From: Carallia brachiata | Lineage: Eukaryota > Streptophyta > Magnoliopsida > Malpighiales > Rhizophoraceae | DNA: 64,000 nt | Direction: 5' to 3' | Assembly: GCA_021464245.1 (NCBI GenBank) | Contig: JADCRB010000066.1 | Location: 1,897,548-1,961,547, forward strand | In this document: positions 32,001-41,096 of the stretch, piece after piece | Numbering within the stretch: position 1 is the stretch's first letter | How the letters are laid out: each line of letters opens with the position of its first letter | Notes under the pieces: model-generated | The model's database searches: none | Told to the model about the DNA's origin: nothing | The model's input: the letters and a program-made list of their open reading frames with translations, nothing else | Translations under genes and position numbers: made by a program

Positions 32001-33663
32001 GGTGCCGGCATAGTGTTTGTCACTCCTCAACGACAAATACTGTCATATGTTATCATTCTCGGTGAGTTATGTTCAAATAATGTTGCTGAATACCAGGCTT
32101 TAATCATTGGTCTTCAAATGGCTGTCGATATGAATATTCCAACTATAGAAAGTCCATGGAGATTCCCAGCTCGTCATCAACTAACTCACAGGGTTGTATG
32201 ATGTGAAGAAAGAGGACCAAGAAAGAGGACCTTGCACCTTACCATCTCGACAGCTAATGGATGAATTTGAAAGCATCACCTTGGAGCATGTGACTCGACG
32301 AGAAAACACTCAGGCAGACGCGTTGGCTAATCTGGCCACTTCTCTTGCAAAGTCAGAAATTCAGGCTACAATTGTTGCCGTATGTCAGAAATGGATAGTG
32401 CCACAGAAGGATGATGAAGAAACTACAGCAGCCAATGCTGTATCTGTATGACTCGCGGACGACGAAGATTGGCGCCAACCAATCATTGACTATCTACAGA
32501 ACGGGAAGCTGCTCGAAGATCGTCGACATAAGACAGAAATTCAACGACGAGCTCCACACTTCATATATCTCAAGGATGTTCTATTTCGAAGATCTTTTGA
32601 TGGAGTTTTGCTTCGCTGCCTAGGCAATGAAGAGGCAAAACGAGCTCTCGCTGAAGCACATTCAGGTGTTTGTGGTGGACATCAATCGGGGCCTAAGTTG
32701 TACTTCAACTCAGAAGGATGGGATACTACTGGACAACCATGGTACGTGATTCCATTGAGTTTGCTAAAACCTGTCAAGCTTGTCAATTTCATGCCAATTA
32801 CATACATCAACTACCAGAGCCACTGCATCCAACTGTCTTGTCCTGACCCTTTGAAGCTTGGGGTCTTGACTTAGTGGGGCTCTTGCCAAAGTCATCTCTG
32901 GGTCACCTGTACATCTCGCAGCAATAGACTACTTCTCAAAATGGGCCGAAACTATTCCACTTAGAGAGGTAAAGAAGGAGCATGTTGCCAATTTCATCCA
33001 GACTCAGCTGATCTATCGCTATGGAGTCCCTTGATTCATCATCACTGATAATGGTAAGCAGTTCTACAACAACTTGATTGACAAGCTCTGCGAGAAGTTC
33101 AAGTTCAAGCAGTACAAGTCATCCATGTACAATGCCCCGGCAAATGGCTTGGCCGAAGCATTCAACAAGACCTTATGCAACCTATTGCGGAAGGTAGTCT
33201 TTAAATCCAAAAGAGATTGGCATGATAGAATTTCGGAGGCGTTATGGGCGTATCGTACAACTTACCGGACTCCGACACAGGCGACGCCATACTCACTTGT
33301 CTACGGTTGAAGCAATACTGCCATTGGAAACACAGATTCCATCTCTGCGCATGGCTGTTCTGGAAGGATTTACACAGGAGGACAATGCTCGCCTACATCT
33401 GGATGAGTTAGAAGCCCTCGATGAAAGGAGGCTTGAAGCACAACAGCAACTTGAGTGCTCCCAAACCCGGCTCACCAACACGTTCAACCGCAGGGTCCGC
33501 CCTCAATCTTTTCGAGTTGAAAATCTTGTTCTTACAGTGCGACAACCCATCAACATGAAGCACCGGCTTAGTGACAAGCTTACTTCCAAATGAGATGGGT
33601 CATACTTAGTGCAGGAGGCCTATACTCACAACGCTTACATGCTGTCAGACCAAGAAGGCGTCT
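29091..33663 (+). pseudogene. Tat-type gypsy pol (PR-RT-RNH-aRNH-INT), degenerate
   Basis: Protease motif ILIDDGSAVNIIPKSAI lies near 29,385. Reverse transcriptase spans 30,700-31,340, with VCVDFRYLNRACPKDDFPLP, MPFGLKNAGATYQRVM and the catalytic YVDDLVVK (about 31,085-31,108). RNase H follows (about 31,515-31,750, LYIAAQERSLGALLAQE). A second RNase H of archaeal/host type starts at about 31,965 (MFFDGAARRDGAGAGIVF, SNNVAEYQALIIGLQMA). Integrase is visible as AEAHSGVCGGHQSGPKL (about 32,655), a degraded core, GLAEAFNKTLCNLLRKVVFK (about 33,145) and the C-terminal ...ECSQTRLTNTFNRRVRPQ. Stops and frameshifts occur at many points (for example 30,560, 31,336 and 32,450). Confidence 0.87.
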
Positions 33664-33729
33664 GAATCGGCCTGATCAATGGTAAATTTATGAAACAGTA
33701 TTATGTGTAAATATGTTTTAAAAAAATCA

Positions 33730-34020
33730 AAAAAAAAAGTTGGGAAGTCCCGATCTGAAAGTCCAAGTGAAAATCCAAATCCAAAAATCCTAACCCAAAC
33801 ACTTGAGCCCAATTCACAAAACTCAAAACCCAACTCAAAAGCCTGAAAACTAAGTCCAGATGCAAAACCCAAACACTCGACCCAAATCCAAAAAAATCCA
33901 AGTCTAGAAGCCCAAACACTCGACCCAAATCCAATTCAAAGCCCAAAACCCAAAAATTCCAAGTTCCAAACACAGTCCAAAACCCAAATTCAAAATCCAA
34001 TCCAACTCCTGGCCCGCATG
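33730..34020 (+). repeat. C/A-rich low-complexity tract (cccaaa-type) before the WUS-like ORF
   Basis: Irregular repeats of words such as cccaaatccaaa, acactcgaccc and aaaacccaa with very little T or G. It separates the end of pol from the TATA-like sequence and the WUS-like ORF. Confidence 0.8.
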
Positions 34021-34045
34021 AGTATAAACTGTGAACGGCCCAAAA

Positions 34046-34053
34046 ATATAAAA
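34046..34053 (+). promoter_or_regulatory. TATA-like sequence upstream of the WUS-like ORF
   Basis: atataaaagc lies about 90 bp before the ATG at 34142, at a suitable distance for a separate transcript. It is a single short match in AT-rich DNA, so it is only suggestive. Confidence 0.4.
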
Positions 34054-34141
34054 GCGACAGAGGGTTTGAGTCTGAAACTCAGCATCAGTCTCAACTGATC
34101 TTCACCACCTACCAGACCTTTGCTCCTCTGCCACAAGAAAG

Positions 34142-34754
34142 ATGGAACTAGTTGCAGAACCTCAAGACAAGGGAGAAGAAAGGTCACCCCACACAAGGTG
34201 GCAACCAACCATGGCACAATTGCAAATTTTGGAGGAAGTCTTCCACAACAATGGAGGTATTATTCCTAATGCATCTCAGATTTACCAACTTGTCTCACGA
34301 TTGCGCCCGCTCGGTACAATCGAAGGAAAAAAAAGTATTTTATTGGTTCCAGAATCGGAGAAGCAGGAAGAAACCAGCACTGAGAGCTGTTTTTTTCAAA
34401 GAACAGTCTGTCGTTCCGATAGTAAATCCCACCGGTACAACTTCGCCCTCAAATGAAGCAGGTCCGAGTTCTACCACTACAATGATCTCTTCAGGCTATA
34501 ACGATCAAAGGCGTAGCCTGTAGGAGCATGCGTACTGGTCCTGGTGGTCTTACGGAGTCAGCTAAGGGTTCATCCCTCTTAAGTACTTAAGTCTAGAAAG
34601 AATTTTTCTAGCAAAAAGGAGTCATTCCAGCGAAACTTTGCTTCTATTTCCAGAATATTCCTGCAGTATCAACCAGCCGGAAAGCGACGTCAACATCATC
34701 GGCCCACCAAACGAGGTCGAGCTTGACTTAGAGCTGTACCTCGGGCCCCGCTAG
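34142..34754 (+). pseudogene. WUSCHEL-like (WOX, WUS-clade) homeobox gene carried inside a gypsy element
   Basis: The ATG at 34142 opens MELVAEPQDKGEERSPHT and a WOX-type atypical homeodomain at about residues 19-80: RWQPTMAQLQILEEVF (helix 1), NNGGIIPNASQIYQLVSRLR (helix 2), then GTIEGKK and VFYWFQNRRSRKK (helix 3, the WOX signature). Downstream in the same frame as helix 3 come a WUS-box ETLLLFPEYS (canonical TLxLFP) and a terminal acidic EAR-like VELDLELYLGPR, ending at TAG 34752-34754. This order is that of WUS-clade stem-cell regulators, transcriptional repressors. It is broken by one extra A in an eight-A run (34327-34334) and by TAG 34521-34523 and TAA 34563-34565. It lies between pol and the 3' LTR in sense orientation, with no intron. 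Confidence 0.85.
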
Positions 34755-34778
34755 GACGACTGACAAGATAAGGTGCAA

Positions 34779-34890
34779 CAACTTTGGCAGCACACGGTAA
34801 CGACTTTGGCAGCACACGGTAACGACTTCTGCAGCACACGACAATGACTTTTGCAACACACGGTAACGACTTTCGTGACGCGTGTCAGTC
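34779..34890 (+). repeat. 22-bp tandem repeat, about five copies
   Basis: Units of gactttggcagcacacggtaac and variants repeat without gaps between the WUS-like ORF and the unknown ORF. The copies are progressively diverged. Confidence 0.85.
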
Positions 34891-35090
34891 GCTGCCTCTT
34901 TTGTCTCTTATGCGGGAAAGGGACGTGGATGACTTTACTCGATTCTGCGTACCTCCTTTTTGACTTTTAAAAAAAAAAATTTCTTTTTGTTATATATATA
35001 TATATCATGCATGTCCGAGTCATAATACTCACCCCTCAGCTCTTCTTCTTCTCAAAAGAAAATAGCTAGTCACTGCACTTGTCTCTAGCA

Positions 35091-35712
35091 ATTTTTTGAT
35101 CAAGAAATTGGAGGCGCACGAGTTAAAAAAAAAAGGAGTAGTCTTCCTCGAGGGATCCCTAAAAGCCCTCGAAACTCAACCTCCAACGTCATCGGTGTCA
35201 TGGAGTTCCAACTACTCTCCTTAGTTCACATGTACCATAGAGGGATGAGACGCTGCAATCATCCTAATCTTCCTTTAGATGCAACGACGTACAGGGAAGT
35301 TCCAACTACTCTCCTTACGTCGAAGCAGACTTGGAAATCATCACTACAGTCAGTCTCTCTGTGTGCCGGTTTTGAAGTTCCGAAGTCCTAGGCCTTCCTC
35401 TTGGGAGGTTCAAGTTTTTTGCCTACCGGATCATTCTCAACAGAGCTTTGGAACTTCAAAAAACTTTTGCCAGCCTTTGCGAGCTATGAAAGCTCGACCG
35501 CACCTGGAGTCAAAATGTCAATTTTTATATTGGATGGGGTGCTAACTTTCTCAAGATCGTATCGGGTTCCTATTGCGATCCAACAACAGCAAGCATGGTC
35601 AGAGATAGAAGATTTCGACATTCATTGTTCATCAGGACATCTCAAATTTCAAATTGGTCTTCAAGACTCGGTGCGGATCACGTCTGTAAAGTTCTTCTTT
35701 ACCGACCCTTGA
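35091..35712 (+). pseudogene. Unrecognised additional ORF of the gypsy element, one stop
   Basis: A frame of about 207 codons opens after a TAG near 35,088 and ends at TGA 35710-35712, interrupted once by TAG at 35389-35391. The likely start is ATG 35200, or an upstream start lost. Visible text includes RVKKKRSSLPRGIPKSPRNS (basic N-terminus), MEFQLLSLVHMYHRGMRRC, GSSFLPTGSFSTELWNFKKL and DFDIHCSSGHLKFQIGLQ. I recognise no family. It sits 12 bp before the 3' LTR and runs into the polypurine stretch. Such sense ORFs after integrase are called aORFs in Tat elements. Confidence 0.55.
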
Positions 35713-35724
35713 AGTGGAGGTATT

Positions 35725-36526
35725 TATAAACGTATTAAAAAAAAAAGTCAAGTCTTTTGTCGGCGTTGCCAATTTCAAAATTGGCAATGCCGACACGGAA
35801 AAAAATTTTTCAAAAAAAATATTCCTTTCCCATGTGATGTTCACATGGAAAAGAAGCCCTATAAATAGGCCCTCGGCCCCCAGTTCAAAATACATTCAGC
35901 AAATCTGTAAACAGAAAAATTCAGAGAATTTGAGAAAAAGAAAATTATAAAAATCTCTTAAGAAAATTTCTCCTTTTCTTACGTGTTTTACTCTGCAGTA
36001 TACTCTTCTAATTCCTTTTTGAGAGATATTTCAGGAGTAAGCCCAAAAAAAAATTTGCTGTTTCCATTTCTAAAATTATTTTTAGGTTTATATTCTCGGA
36101 TCGATCTAGATCTGAATTTATGAGAATATAGATCTAAAAATACTAAAATATTACAAATCCGGCTGGGATCAAGCCTCATACGGCCCTCAGCAAAATCCAG
36201 GCAGCTCATTCGAGAATAAGTCCCTTCGATCCTCGATGAAATTAAGTCAAATCGGCGCAGATCAAGTCTTTGCGATTCTTAACTATAGTCTAAACGTCTA
36301 AATTAGATCCAGTTTCAGTCTACCCAGTTCAAGATAAAGCTGTGGAAATTATTTCTGTCAAGATTAAGCTCGTACAGCCCTTGACGGAGTCAAAAAAGGA
36401 ACACTAATCGGAGGATCTACGGAGATCGATCCTACGTAAATTTTCTTTTATTTTTAATTTTTTATTGTTATTTGTTATTTATATTTTCGAGTCTAACTGT
36501 TACAGACTTAATATTTACCCGTTACA
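35725..36526 (+). repeat. 3' LTR of the Tat-type gypsy element
   Basis: It starts tataaacgta (the TG end mutated to TA) and ends cccgttaca. It carries a 36-bp near-perfect palindrome at 35759-35794 that is only half present in the left LTR, the TATA-proximal palindrome, and about 145 bp absent from the left LTR. A purine-rich tract (gaagtggagg) precedes it. Confidence 0.87.
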
Positions 36527-36726
36527 CTTTGGATAGAAATAATTCACATTTGTGCAGTAAATTCATCACAACCATGTCATCACTCGGTCCCACACCTTTG
36601 TCGTATTTGATGATGGTTTAAATGCCAATGTAGAAGGCACATGGGCTGCCAACAAGAAACATTTAATTAATTTGCTGCCTCGTACGTCCTTAGAGAGAGA
36701 TGTCTGTCAGTTTACCATTTAACTTT

Positions 36727-36775
36727 GGGAAAAGTTATTTGTCCGGGCCCGATAGCCAGAAAAGTTGCCGTAATG
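36727..36775 (+). repeat. Left terminal inverted repeat of the MULE
   Basis: It starts GGGAAAAGTTATTTGTCCGG and continues through agccagaaaagttgccg. Identity with the right end is about 55-60% by eye, with one or two gaps. Confidence 0.72.
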
Positions 36776-37761
36776 ACGTGGCAAGGAATATTAAATTGAG
36801 AAAAAAATGAATGGCATGAAAATGAAAAGTATTTATTGAAGAGCGGGAAATAAGAAGCAGTGTAGCGCGAAAAAAAGGGAAGGAGGGAAAAAAAATCTAA
36901 AAGAGCGGGAAAAATTGAGAAAAAAAGCAAGTATTGTAGGTTAAAAAAAAAGAATATTTGGAAAAAAGAAACCCCCAAAGCCCCTGCAACGTCGATATAC
37001 GCTCAATTTCTAAAACCACAACCATAAATTGTCTTTCTTACAACACATTGGGTTAGACAAATAAGAGCAGCAAAATGGTGATAGTCGGAGAAATTTGCTG
37101 CAAGGATGATGTCAATGAGAGATTTGTGGAGGAAGTAGCTAGGGAATAAGCAACAATCGAAGTGACGCAGGGAAATTGGTGTGTGGTCATCTAAACACGG
37201 TAAGAATTGGTTGAGCATAGTATAATGTAGTAGTGCTTTAAGTGAAATATAGAGCATAAATTTGATGCTTTATTAACTGGGTCTGTGTTTGCAATTGACG
37301 TAAATTAGAAATAGGGAATAATGAGTATTTTCAATTGATTACAAACTATCAAAGAACTAATTGACTTAGTGTGGGAAAGCAAACAGAGAAAGTGATGTAG
37401 GTTGTGCCATAAAAAGGCTTCGGAAGGTATAATTTAGATGGGTTAACAAATTGTTGTGGAATATGGATGAGAATTGTAGTAAAATTATAAATCTTATGTT
37501 GGTAGGCGTGAGCAGAATCCTGATGAGGACTTGTAGTGAGAACACTTTTAAGAATTGTGGGTTTCCGCAAATTCCTCAAGTAAGGACGTGTTGGGAGTAC
37601 AACTATATGAAAAGATAGGTTTAGTAGTATGATGTACAAAAATGTAGCATTTGTAAATGATATTAAATAGAGTTAGATATATTGTGAGGCTGGCAAGATG
37701 TATTGGAAGAGACTAGTGAATGAAACTCATCAATATTCTCTGATGCATAAAGTAATGATGA

Positions 37762-40525
37762 TTGAAATTCATTAGTGTTATATGCATTGCAGGTGTAGAA
37801 CAGTTGAGCTGTGGAATAGTTAGTGTGTTTGAAGAGGATCGAGGGAGAAAAGGTGAAGTTTACAGTGATTGTATGGAGCAGCAAAATGGAATAGAAAATG
37901 GGGATGAGGGGGAACCAACTGTTGGAATGATATTTAAGGAGCATGAAGAAGTGTATTTGTTTTACAAAGCGTATGGAAAATCAAAGGGCTTTGGGATATG
38001 TAGACGTGACAGTAAGAAGAATGAAATGACTGGGGATGTTAGGTGGATGACCTTCACGTGCACTAAAGCACGGGAACACAAGTCAAAGGGGAAGAATTTG
38101 TTAGCACCACGACCTAGTGGAAGAATTTCGTGTGGAGCTCGAGTTTGCACAGCAAAGAGAGAAGGGTTGTGGATGATAAGTAAGGTAGTGTTAGCGCACA
38201 ACCATGAGATTAATCCGACAAGTTCTCGATTTATAAGGCAACATCGAGAAGTGGATGTCCATAGTAAACGGCAGTTAGAATTGAATGATATGGCAGGATT
38301 ACGACTGTGTCAAAATGTCAAAGCAGTCATTTATGAAGTAGGCGGACATGAGGAGATGACATGTCTTAGTGTCGATCTAACCAACCATGTGAATAAAGTT
38401 CGTAGGTTGCAACTAAAAGATGGGGATGCTGAGGCTATTCATGAATTGTTTGGCAAGTTGCAGAATGAAAATAGAGATTTTGTATACGTGATAAAGCCAG
38501 ACAAAGAAGGTAGGTTGAAACATGTATTTTGGGCTGATGGGAGATGTAGGGCAGCTTACCAGGAGTTTTGTGATGTTATCACATTTGATACCACCTATCT
38601 TGTCAATAAGTATGACATGCCGTTTGCATCTTTTGTTGGTGTGAATCAGCATAGGCAGTCCATTCTCTTAGGCTGTGCTCTAATAAATAATGAGAAGTCG
38701 AAGACCTACAAATGGTTGTTTGAGACATGGTTGAACTGCATGGATGGGAAGTGGCCTGATGCAATAATCACATATCAATATGGAGCTATTAGGGAAGCTG
38801 TTAGGACTGTTTTCCCTAATACTCGACATAGGTGGTGTCTATGGCACATTTTATGTAAGATTCCATCTAAATTTACAAGAACGATGAATATGATGATGTT
38901 AAAGATGCATTTATGGAAGCAGTCTATGATACCTTAACAGTTGAAAATTTTGAGGAGAAGTGGTCGAGCATGCTATTTAATTTTCAGCTAGAGTCTAATG
39001 AATGGCTAGCCAATATGTATGAAAATAGGAAGCGGTGGGTTCCAGAGTTTTTGTTAGATCATCCTTTTGGACTGGAATGTCATCAACCCAAAGGAGTGAG
39101 AGCATGCATTCATTTTTTGATGGATTTGTGCACGCAAGGACATCATTTTGCCAGTTTGCACAACAATATGGTCTAGCAGTGCAAGATAAGGTGGAAAAGG
39201 AGAAACATGAGGATTTCTTGTCTTTGAATTCGATAATTCCTTGTGTGACTCGATTTAAGTTTGAGGTTCAACTTCGTAATGCTTACAGTAACAATATTTT
39301 TAGGCTTGTGCAACAACAGTTGACTAATATCATGTATTGTGATATGAAAATTGTGACCCAAGTAGGAACCAATGTAATCTGTGAGGTTGTTGAGATGGTT
39401 GAAAGTGGTAGTAAAAGTAATACATGGTTTAGGTTCATAGTTCAATTTGATGTGGAAAACCAGACTTTTGAATGTAATTGTAAGTTGTTTGAGTTTTATG
39501 GGTATTCTTTGTGCACATGTTTTCAAGGTCATTGCTATACAGGATATTCAAGTGATACCTGACAGATACATCCTGAGGAGATGGAGGAAGGATGTTGTGA
39601 GACGTCATAGCTCAATGACAACAGGTTTGCCTTCAGCATCGATAGCAATCCAGCGCACAAAACAATTGGAAAATGCATTTTATTATATAGTTGAGAAGAC
39701 AGTTAATGAGGAGAGTAAGTTTGAATCTTTTTTGAGAATCTTGCATGACCACAAGAGTAGCCTAGATAATGTAACTAGCGGCTGTCCAGGTTCATTTGGA
39801 CAGCAAGATGGGAATAGTGGTCATGGTAAAGGAAAAGATGATGAATCATCTAAGAATTCCTCTAAAATAACCTATAAAGATCCAGTAATTGTTCGCCGAA
39901 GGGGGCGACCAAAAAACAAGAGGCCTGTATCTTTATTTGAGAAAGCAAGTTGTAAAACATTTACTAGGAGGAGGCAAAAGAGTGTTAGGACCCCACATTC
40001 TGTGCAGAATATTAGTGGACCGTCTGCAAGTTTATTACAGCAACATGTTTGGCTAATATACTCGGTGAACATAGTATAGCTTATATGTTAATTGACAATT
40101 TACAAAGAAAATAAGAATATTATGTTTTTGTCTTTTAAATTTTAGGCAAATGGAGTACAACTTCAACCTCCTGGAGTCTATTCTATATGGCTAGTGGGTA
40201 GTTTTGGTGCACCAATCCCTTTAGACACAGGAAGCCAGGTATGACATAAATTACCTTTGTTTATTGGTGGAAAAATTTATGGATTTTATATGATAACTTG
40301 CGGTGTATCATTTATGTAGGGAGTAATCATGTGTTTACTTTGTAGTAAGGGAAATAGGTTACATTACACAGGTATTTGGAGTTGAAGGTTAAGCTTAATT
40401 AACTGCTATCTTTATTGGTCATAATGGTTGCACAGGTCATGCTACGACAATCACATTTACCTGCAGGATCACATCAGCCATTCTTTGGACTAGCTTCCCC
40501 AAATCTGTACCCACTGAACACATAG
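37762..40525 (+). pseudogene. FAR1/FRS-type MULE transposase, spliced, frame-broken
   Basis: Related to MURA transposases and their domesticated FHY3/FAR1 descendants. The likely start is the Met of MEQQNGIENGDEGEPTVGMI; sequence before it may belong to an upstream exon. The FAR1 zinc-finger domain (EEVYLFYKAYGKSKGFGICR to VVLAHNHEINP) is followed by the MULE transposase domain (VITFDTTYLVNKYDMPFASF; WLFETWLNCM; HRWCLWHILCKIPSKF; STQRSESMHSFFDGFV), a SWIM finger (FECNCKLFEFYG, CAHVFKVIAIQDIQ) and the tail RRRGRPKNKRPVS. The main exon ends at 40064 (gt donor). Two small phase-0 exons, 40146-40238 and 40436-40525, finish the frame at TAG. Frameshifts lie near 38,890, 39,060 and 39,510. The usual TDQD motif reads TYQY. 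Confidence 0.85.
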
Positions 40526-40949
40526 AGTCATGGTAGTGAAAGGTACGTCCAATATTCTAATGGGGTATGTGTAATTTGCCATTGTTTGAGAAATTGTGCA
40601 ACCCCCTCTTCACTTACTTCAATGCTGTTGACATATGCAGCTACTAAACGGAATACAACTTGCATGACCCTCCGTGCAGTTTACAAGATGAATTGAAGAT
40701 AGAACTTTCATGGACAGCGATGCCATTTGTGGAGTTAGTCAATTGTATTTTTGCCGAAGAAAAATGTTCTTTTATATCAGGATATAAATACTATATTTTG
40801 TAATGCTAAAGGTATAGATGATAAGTATTTGAGAAATGATAAAGATTTATAAGCAGTTGTCCGTTATAATTATGGGAATAATAGTCTATTCTTACAATCC
40901 AAATAGTGACTCAAGGAATGCATATATGTTGGTAACCAAAGTCCAACTT

Positions 40950-41035
40950 AGACATTGTTAGTAGTTTGGACCCGTTTGGAAGGGCAAATTAGACATTGTT
41001 GGTAGTTTGGACCCGTTTGTAAGGGCAAATTTATT
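40950..41035 (+). repeat. 41-bp tandem duplication
   Basis: agacattgttagtagtttgg followed by acccgtttggaagggcaaatt at 40950 recurs at 40991 with two or three changes, with a short third start (gtaagggcaaat) after it. Confidence 0.85.
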
Positions 41036-41096
41036 GTAAGGGCAATTTTATTTAGAGTCCTGTTACGTGGACGCAGAAGAGAAGACGCAGAGAAGA

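Larger units (their letters stand above)
26451..36526 (+). mobile_element. Ty3/gypsy retrotransposon of the Tat type carrying extra ORFs
   Basis: A 10.08-kb element with LTRs of about 647 bp (left) and 802 bp (right), flanked by cttta and ctttg (4 of 5 match). Order on the plus strand is gag, PR, RT, RNase H, a second (archaeal-type) RNase H, and integrase, then 2 kb holding a WUS-like ORF and an unknown ORF before the 3' LTR. A dual RNase H and sense ORFs downstream of integrase are known hallmarks of the Tat/Ogre lineage. The right LTR has about 145 bp (around 36,050-36,200) that the left lacks. The coding regions are riddled with stops, so it is inactive and fairly old. Confidence 0.9.

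Noticed and set aside
33645..34000. Phe/Leu/Gly-rich minus-strand ORFs of 75-99 codons
   Set aside because: They translate the C/A-rich low-complexity tract and have repetitive, non-globular text.
39173..39532. Minus-strand ORF of 119 codons
   Set aside because: Antisense shadow of the transposase SWIM region.
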